In this document: positions 58,501 through 64,000 of the stretch, piece by piece
Layout of the letters: each line of letters starts with the position of its first letter
How positions within the stretch are numbered: the first letter of the stretch is position 1
NCBI GenBank assembly: GCA_013368445.1
Contig: JAACJO010000001.1
Span: 744,001-808,000 of the forward strand
DNA length: 64,000 bases
Source of the DNA: Leucocoprinus leucothites
Taxonomy: Eukaryota > Basidiomycota > Agaricomycetes > Agaricales > Agaricaceae
Direction of reading: 5' to 3'
Position numbers and translations under genes: made by a program
Notes under the pieces: model-generated
Told to the model about the DNA's origin: nothing
The model's input: only the letters and a program-made list of their open reading frames with translations
The model's database searches: none

Positions 58501-59288
58501 TTCAACTTATTGAGTCACCTGTGTTCACTTGTGCGTTCCTTTCCCCCGTCTGGCAAAACGTTCCTATTCACCTCACAATAGATATTCGATTACAACTTCT
58601 CGAGCCAGAGAAACACCCCCATCTATTTAAATGTCTCTATGGTCTTCTAATGCTTCTCCCACAAAGTTCCGCCTTTGTGTCTCTCCGAAATCGCCTTAAT
58701 GCCGTTAATTCCGCTGGGTTCCTCCACATTGCCCCTAAATCTACACCAAACGTAGTCACAGCACGCTCCAGGATCGGCCGTGATGAAATCAAATGGCAAG
58801 AGCTCCTGACACATTTTCGGTCCGTACAAATGCGGCATGAGAAAGCTCGTCGACAAGCGATGGGAGGTGACGGTGCATCCATGTCCATGTCGGGTTACTC
58901 CGATCGTGATCTCGACTTGGGTGGATTGCAATTGAACCAGAAAGAGATTGCTGGGGATAATAGGCCAGGTCAGACCAGACCCACGGCAGCTCTACGCCCT
59001 GGTATGAGGAGGAGAGTGACGGGTGAGTTACCAATGCCTAGTGTGGCGGTCGGGAGGAGTGGGGCACTCTCGCCGTTGAATCCTAAGGCTAGGGTTACTA
59101 GTGGCCTGAGTACTGGGACTGTAGCGGGTCAGCCTGTTGGTGTGACTGGGAATGGGGGTGTGGGCAGTGCTGTGGTAGGAACCGGTACCGGTGGATCAGT
59201 GCTTGGTGGTGTGGCAAATGGACTACAAGCACAAAGGGGTGTGAATGGTCGAAGGCCCACGACTAGCGAGGTTGGAAAGAGGGTTTGA
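55573..59288 (+). CDS. VAC14: VAC14, scaffold of the Fab1/PIKfyve lipid kinase complex
   Basis: VAC14 is a HEAT-repeat scaffold that holds Fab1/PIKfyve and Fig4 together on vacuole/endosome membranes to control PI(3,5)P2. Exon 1 is only ATG+G; after the intron the product reads [20 protein letters not shown]. The HEAT region shows [60 protein letters not shown] and [17 protein letters not shown] low-complexity Ser/Pro/Ala linker follows at 57250-57560. The C-terminal Fig4-binding region includes [59 protein letters not shown] and [19 protein letters not shown] Gly-rich tail ends KRV at the TGA at 59286-59288. Frames join throughout. Confidence 0.93.
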
Positions 59289-59648
59289 TGCAGTACTAGC
59301 CGGCTGCGACTGACAATTGTGATTTTTGTTTCCGTAATGTTTTGTCACGTTCTCATGCATTGTACATTTCAGCTTTACTCGTTCACATCCAATTCTATTT
59401 CCGCCCCATACACCCACCTTCTTGAACTTAAGACTTGCCATGCAATAGCACTAGGAATTTGGTGTGCGGTTGATCAGTTTAAGAAATATGGACTCGTTTA
59501 AGGTGAGAAGCAGTAATTCAACTCATGATGTACGGTAAAATTTCGTGGTATACATACAAAAATGAAATGCAGGCACTGAACAAAAGACTATTCGACAGAT
59601 TACCATTTCCTATAGAACAAGCCAAGTATAAATGGTATTGTCCAGGGT
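59289..59648. other. Intergenic stretch between convergent VAC14 and NACHT genes
   Basis: 360 bp between two 3' ends; T-rich patches and no open gene. Confidence 0.5.
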
Positions 59649-62089
59649 TTAACTTTCGGCCGAAGATTTCCATAGGCCAGAAAATGTAGGATAAGGGGCG
59701 ATGGTCCAGTAGTCTTGCCTATCTTGCCAGCATACAGCGACATTCTTACCAGTCCCAAGAGCATAAGCTACCCTTACAGGGCGCGGTCGGCACCACAGGA
59801 CGAGTGGATCATAGCTCAAGTAGGCGATTTTGTGCCTTGAGCTAACGGGGATCTTTGGTTTGCAATTCAGCAAAAGTTATCAGTGATACGGATGAAGAGT
59901 GTATTTACCTGATCTATCAATTTCTCGGGAGAGAACGTTGCAGCAGGAAAGGTTGCCCCAGGAAAGGTCCCCCTATTACAAAGGCGGGGTATCATGGAAA
60001 ATTGAAATTTCTGCAATGACGCAGCAGTTACAGGATCTAGGGGTCGAAATGATTGAAAGAGACAGAGGAATACTCGAAGCAAGAGGCGATATAGCCGTTC
60101 CTCATTCCCGATGGGGCTATCTGGCCATGTTATTTGGACTGGAATGGGGTTCTCATCTGCAAAAAAAAAATTGAGTTTGAAATCCGCTGAAGACAATTGC
60201 AATGTTACCTTTGCTAAGGGTGTGGACCTGGTTCAGTCTCTCCAATAACTCTTGCCGCAAACCCGTAAGACACTCCGAGTAGATACAAAACTTTCCGGAA
60301 CGTTCCTCATCCTGCAAGAAATCCATGAACGAGGCATGGTAAAACCGGATCTCTTGCGAAGACACGACGGGGAGAGATTTTGCGTCTAACACTGAGGAGA
60401 GGGATCCAGTAGCGTTCCGAAATTGCGATTCCGAAAGACCAAGAACGTTCGAAATCTTAACAAATTCTTTCCACTGAAGCATATTCAGACTTTTAACCAA
60501 CAGAATCTTCTGGATAACCGGAAAAATCTTTGGCGGAACACAGCTCATGATGAGCTTGTAGAATGCATCGAGTTCTGCCAATGGATGGTCTGAATGCGGC
60601 TGGGGTTTAATGCAATGTGCAAGTTTGAGCACAGCATCAAGTTGATCCACTGGGCTGAGGGCGTTGCGAATGTTGACAAACCGAATGATCGTGGCGGCGT
60701 AGATGAAGAGGCCTGCACACAGATCAACCAGTGTTTGGAAGTCTTTCTCGGACGGCCACGACTCCGGTAGTTGGAATTTCTTCCGCACTTTAGTGAGCTC
60801 GTCGACTAATAAAAGGAGGATTTCGTGATCGACCTTCCGGGAGACAGGAAGTTCCACCTGACGACATAGGGAAGGCATGTCATCCATATTGAACGTTGCA
60901 ACAATATGGGGTTCGGGGCGGCTTAGGCAGATCCAGCGCAAGGGGGTTGTCCGCATCCGAGCAGATTCAGCTATGATTTCGATGATATCGCATGTGGCAT
61001 CATGCCCATCGCACTCATCAAGACCGTCAATGATGACAACAAAGGGTCTAAGCTCGGTGCTGAGGTTTTGAAGACGCCCTATGGGTTTCAAAAATAGCTC
61101 CTGAAACTGCTCTCGGATTGATTTTGTGACGATTGTCGGATCTTTCCTGATCTGATGATCGACGACGGCCCCGTATAAATGAGCTTTGGTGGCAATTTGA
61201 TATGAGATGGAAGGGAAAAGAGCGTTTGGATTGTTGCGTCGGCTTAAACGGGAGAAAAAGAATGAGCCTCCGAGGTTACGGCTCCGAGCTAAGGCTTCTG
61301 CGCAGGACTGAGCAACGGCCGATTTCCCAACTCCTGCCGGCCCGTACAACCAAAGTATTTTTTCCGGCTCAGAGCGCGCAGAAGTCCCTGAGCCGAACCC
61401 CGTCAGCATCTCAATATACTGCTCACGAGTGCCATGATGACAACGCGGCGGTGGGTAGCGAGCAGACGAGTCATGAAATGCTTCGGGGACTGCTGCGTTT
61501 AGAAGTGCTTGGAGACCTTCCATTTTTCTGGAATTATTGAAAGTCAATGGTAGGATTGACTAAAAAGACTGACCAGATTCCGTGTTCACATCAATAGCAC
61601 TGAATTCCGTCCAGGTTACTGAGTTAGGGTTGCCTTCCTCGGTCTCTTTTGTTCGGCCTTCTTTCATTACGCAGGAAATTACCAAAGGCCGCAGTGCAGG
61701 AAAACGAAAACCCACCAGCATCCCGACTACGATAAGCATCACTTTCTTCACCCACGTACGTATCATCCCGGATGTTCACTTTCCTCAACCCTTCTACATC
61801 AGCAACCAGCAATAATCTCATGGGATGACTGACGATATTGTAGTTTTGTGTCGATATTTTCTCTTCTACCCTCTGCGAAAGCTTTGTTCATCCGAGGTTT
61901 AGGCGATGAAACGGTTTTCGCCTCTTGGTTGTGCCTCCGCCATATGTCGCTGTCCGCCAGAAGGGCCTGAAGAAGGTCGTCTTTCTCCTCGGCACTCGCT
62001 CCATGCAAATTGAATATCTGGTAAACGGGCTTTTCGTTATGTATGAATTGGGAGTTTTCCAGAAGGAAATCGTGTGCGTCTTTGAACAT
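59649..62089 (-). CDS. NACHT-domain STAND NTPase (fungal NLR-like)
   Basis: This is a NACHT P-loop NTPase of the NLR-like type abundant in mushrooms and suspected in allorecognition or innate defence. The N-terminal exon starts MFKDAHDFLLENSQF at 62089. Then, after a less certain join, GLQALLNAAVPEAFHDSSAR, Walker A WLYGPAGVGKSAVAQSCAE, the Walker B-type VVIIDGLDECDGHD and CLSRPEPHIVATFN follow, with an inter-domain helical part and HASFMDFLQDEERSGKF. Introns near 60180-60230 and 59865-59925 lead to a conserved C-terminal piece ending VAVCWQDRQDYWTIAPYP. No WD40, ankyrin or TPR repeats follow, so it lacks a classical sensor. An ATG at 61523 is an alternative start. Junctions at 61560-61900 are unresolved, so the N-terminal half is tentative. 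Confidence 0.8.
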
Positions 62090-62311
62090 CAGATGTGGGC
62101 AGTCGGACTCAGAGATGGAGGATGAATAACTTAGATCTGAGGTGAGTTTTCAGAGTCGTCATCGCCTCGAGGCCGCATCTCACTTTTTTTAGGGGTCGTG
62201 GGGACTTCTAGCCCTAGGGCGCCTGGTGGAAGAAATGGTGCAGACTCAATATAATTGAACTCTATAATAATAATACATACCACCCGTTGAACGTTAACGT
62301 TGTCGGGCTCA
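62090..62311. promoter_or_regulatory. Short divergent intergenic stretch of NACHT gene and VAC14 copy 2
   Basis: 222 bp separate the start codons of the NACHT gene and the second VAC14 copy, so their promoters must overlap. No clear motif beyond AT-rich runs. Confidence 0.4.
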
Positions 62312-64000
62312 ATGGGTGCGTTATCTGCTAATTCATGGATGCCCGAGATTAATTGATTTTGGATGCAGATGCTAGAATCTCAAAACAGCTTGCTGACAAA
62401 ATCCATATGAAGCGAAAGGCTGCCGCTCTAGAGCTAGAGAAGTACGTATTTCAGAAGCTTGTGTCACCTTAATGGTGATTCTCTGATACTAAGGATTGTC
62501 CGATAGGCAAGTTCGAGGGTGTCATCAAGCAGGAGCTCAAGAGCATATCTGCATAATCATTGACCAGCTTCTGGAGATGTGTAACAACGAAACCAACCCA
62601 TTTCAGATCCGTAGTGGTGGACTCCTTGGGATTTCAGCAGTGGCTATCGCTCTGGGTATCGACATTGCACCATACATGGAGAGGATCATGAGTTCAATGT
62701 TTGATTGCTTTACGGACCAGGACAACAAGGTCCGATTCTTTTCATTGGAGAGCTTCTATAACGTTGCGAAGGTGTCTGAAGGAGAAGCTCTGGTACACTT
62801 TAATGACATATTCGATGCCTTGAGCAGGGTGAGTACACCTACGTATCTAGTCAGCAGTTAATTCATTAAAGTGAGTTTGAACCATAGCTTGTTGCGGATC
62901 CGGATCTTTCAGTCAGGAATGGCGCGGAATTGGTTGATAGGCTTTTAAAGGATATCGTGGTGGACCATGGCCCATATTATATCCCATCGCCGCCTGCGGG
63001 ATAAAGGCTGTTAAAAATGAACAGGATAAGGAGCGGGGCCTGCTGGTTAACGTTACCTCGGACTACAGTGACCAGGAGCCGCAGAAGGCCTTCTCTCTTA
63101 TCCACTTCATTACACTACTCAGGGAGCGAATATCTGTGCTCGACTCATCCACCAGAACTTACTTTTTATCCTGGATCACAGTGTTGGACAGTGTACCAGA
63201 GTTAGAATTGGTGGCATATCTGCCCGAGTTTCTGGATGGGCTTCTGTAAGTAGGTGCCTTTTCTTGCATGGTGCTTTTCTGATCGTTGCAGCAAATACCT
63301 TTCCGATCCCGCCGAGGAGATGCGTATTGCCACTGAGAATCTGCTTGTGAATTTCCTGCGAGAAGTTCGTGATGTTACCCACATCAATCGCCACTTGGAT
63401 AGAAACGGGTCAATACACAAGGTAGAAGGCGGCCTTGTTCGGAACGACAGTGTAAAATCTCAGCGACCTATCATGTCAGATGGGTATGATGGTTCTGCTG
63501 TTGACACATGCGACTCCTCTGTGGAGGCGAAGGAAAGCGACGAGGACCTGACACGAAGCTCACCTGATCAAGGTGGCAGGCGAGATGAAGGTAAGGTTTA
63601 GGCTGTGATCAAAGCTACCAATGGCAACCCGTTAATGAAATGGGTGCAGCGACTAGGGGTGTTCAGATCGATTTTGCTGCTATTATCAAAATCCTTATCC
63701 AACAACTGGACGGTGAAAGTGCGCTTTGTCGTCCTCTTCATGGAAACGATGTTGACTGTCTTCCTTCGTCACTGTAGATAATGAGGCCCAGCAGTCTATT
63801 GCACTCAAATGGATGGCCGAATTTTTTATATGGGCCCACGAAGACATGGTGCTCTTCATGCCACAATTAGCACCTCATCATATCCTCATGATACAAGCTG
63901 CCGCTGTTAAACCCGACAAGGAGATCCCAACTGATGCGATTGAATTATCGCCTTTGCCCGCAGACCAAAACCGGATGGTATTGCCGTCAGTCACAACAGC
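62312..64000 (+). pseudogene. Second, diverged VAC14 copy with a frameshift, partial at window edge
   Basis: The copy aligns with VAC14 from its start codon: ATG+G, then an intron, then MDARISKQLADKIHMKRKAA. Exon layout is the same. Near 62990-63005 the frame runs into TAA (reading YYIPSPPAG then stop) and resumes in another register at DKERGLLVNVTSDYSD. The segment is 59 bases against 54 in copy 1, a net +5. Farther on, exons read normally ([47 protein letters not shown]). About 7 codons are lost in frame where copy 1 has [11 protein letters not shown] sequence. The C-terminal region lies beyond the window. It is most simply a young pseudogene; a sequencing error at one site cannot be excluded. 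Confidence 0.75.

Noticed and set aside
61560..61766. Membrane-span-like frame (VMLIVVGMLVGFRF) as a real transmembrane segment of the NACHT protein
   Set aside because: It is in only one of the open registers and cannot be joined in frame to the NTPase exon with a standard splice site.
1..64000. tRNA, rRNA or CRISPR features
   Set aside because: Candidate T-loop-like words (for example near 29813 and 56929) fall in flank or coding DNA without a cloverleaf; no spaced repeats of CRISPR type exist.

Overview
The window looks like nuclear DNA of a mushroom-forming basidiomycete (Agaricomycetes). Genes are split by many 45-65 bp GT-AG introns and lie close together on both strands. The contents include a class I hydrophobin, DUF6533-type membrane proteins and a basidiomycete-type NACHT NTPase. 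Nothing indicates a bacterial, organellar or viral source. Spans below run from start to stop codon. Exon structures were spliced by eye, using frame continuity, splice consensus and conserved motifs.

Layout. 1-665: 5' part of a basic nuclear-type protein (minus strand). 1796-6180: secreted GH35 beta-galactosidase (plus). 6888-10435: cytoplasmic-type GH3 beta-glucosidase (minus), convergent with it. 11119-14614: MLH3 mismatch-repair protein. 15216-15809: small Rtc3/SBDS-fold protein behind a cluster of CRE-like sites. 15810-18561: gene-poor. 18562-19002: class I hydrophobin. 20302-22363: AFG1-like mitochondrial ATPase (minus), divergent from UreF (22549-23452). 23556-24807: eIF3f (minus), divergent from the tiny TOM7 gene (25073-25416).

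25.9-37.8 kb holds three DUF6533-type membrane protein genes. Two lie in a ~3.3 kb tandem duplication that also copied the 3' end of the neighbouring gene for a secreted, GPI-anchor-like protein. A ~298 bp MITE with 53 bp inverted ends sits at 33807-34104. 38616-42112 carries an RNF220-like RING ligase and a SET-domain methyltransferase (both minus). 42.4-50.4 kb is a second tandem duplication, giving two intact sugar-porter MFS transporters. 51555-55239 encodes a secreted GH18 chitinase and a secreted M28 aminopeptidase. 55573-59288 is VAC14. A second, diverged VAC14 copy begins at 62312, has a frameshift and runs off the window. A minus-strand NACHT NTPase (59649-62089) lies between the two VAC14 copies.

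Function. Housekeeping genes (MLH3, AFG1, UreF, eIF3f, TOM7, VAC14) alternate with accessory genes for carbohydrate and cell-wall breakdown, sugar uptake, cell surface and innate-type sensing. Accessory families show recent duplication (DUF6533, transporters, VAC14/NACHT block). I see no gene cluster that clearly forms a new pathway. The features most worth following up are the VAC14/NACHT/VAC14 arrangement, the histone-H3-like N-terminus at the left edge, the GC-AG introns confined to one DUF6533 paralogue, and the MITE.
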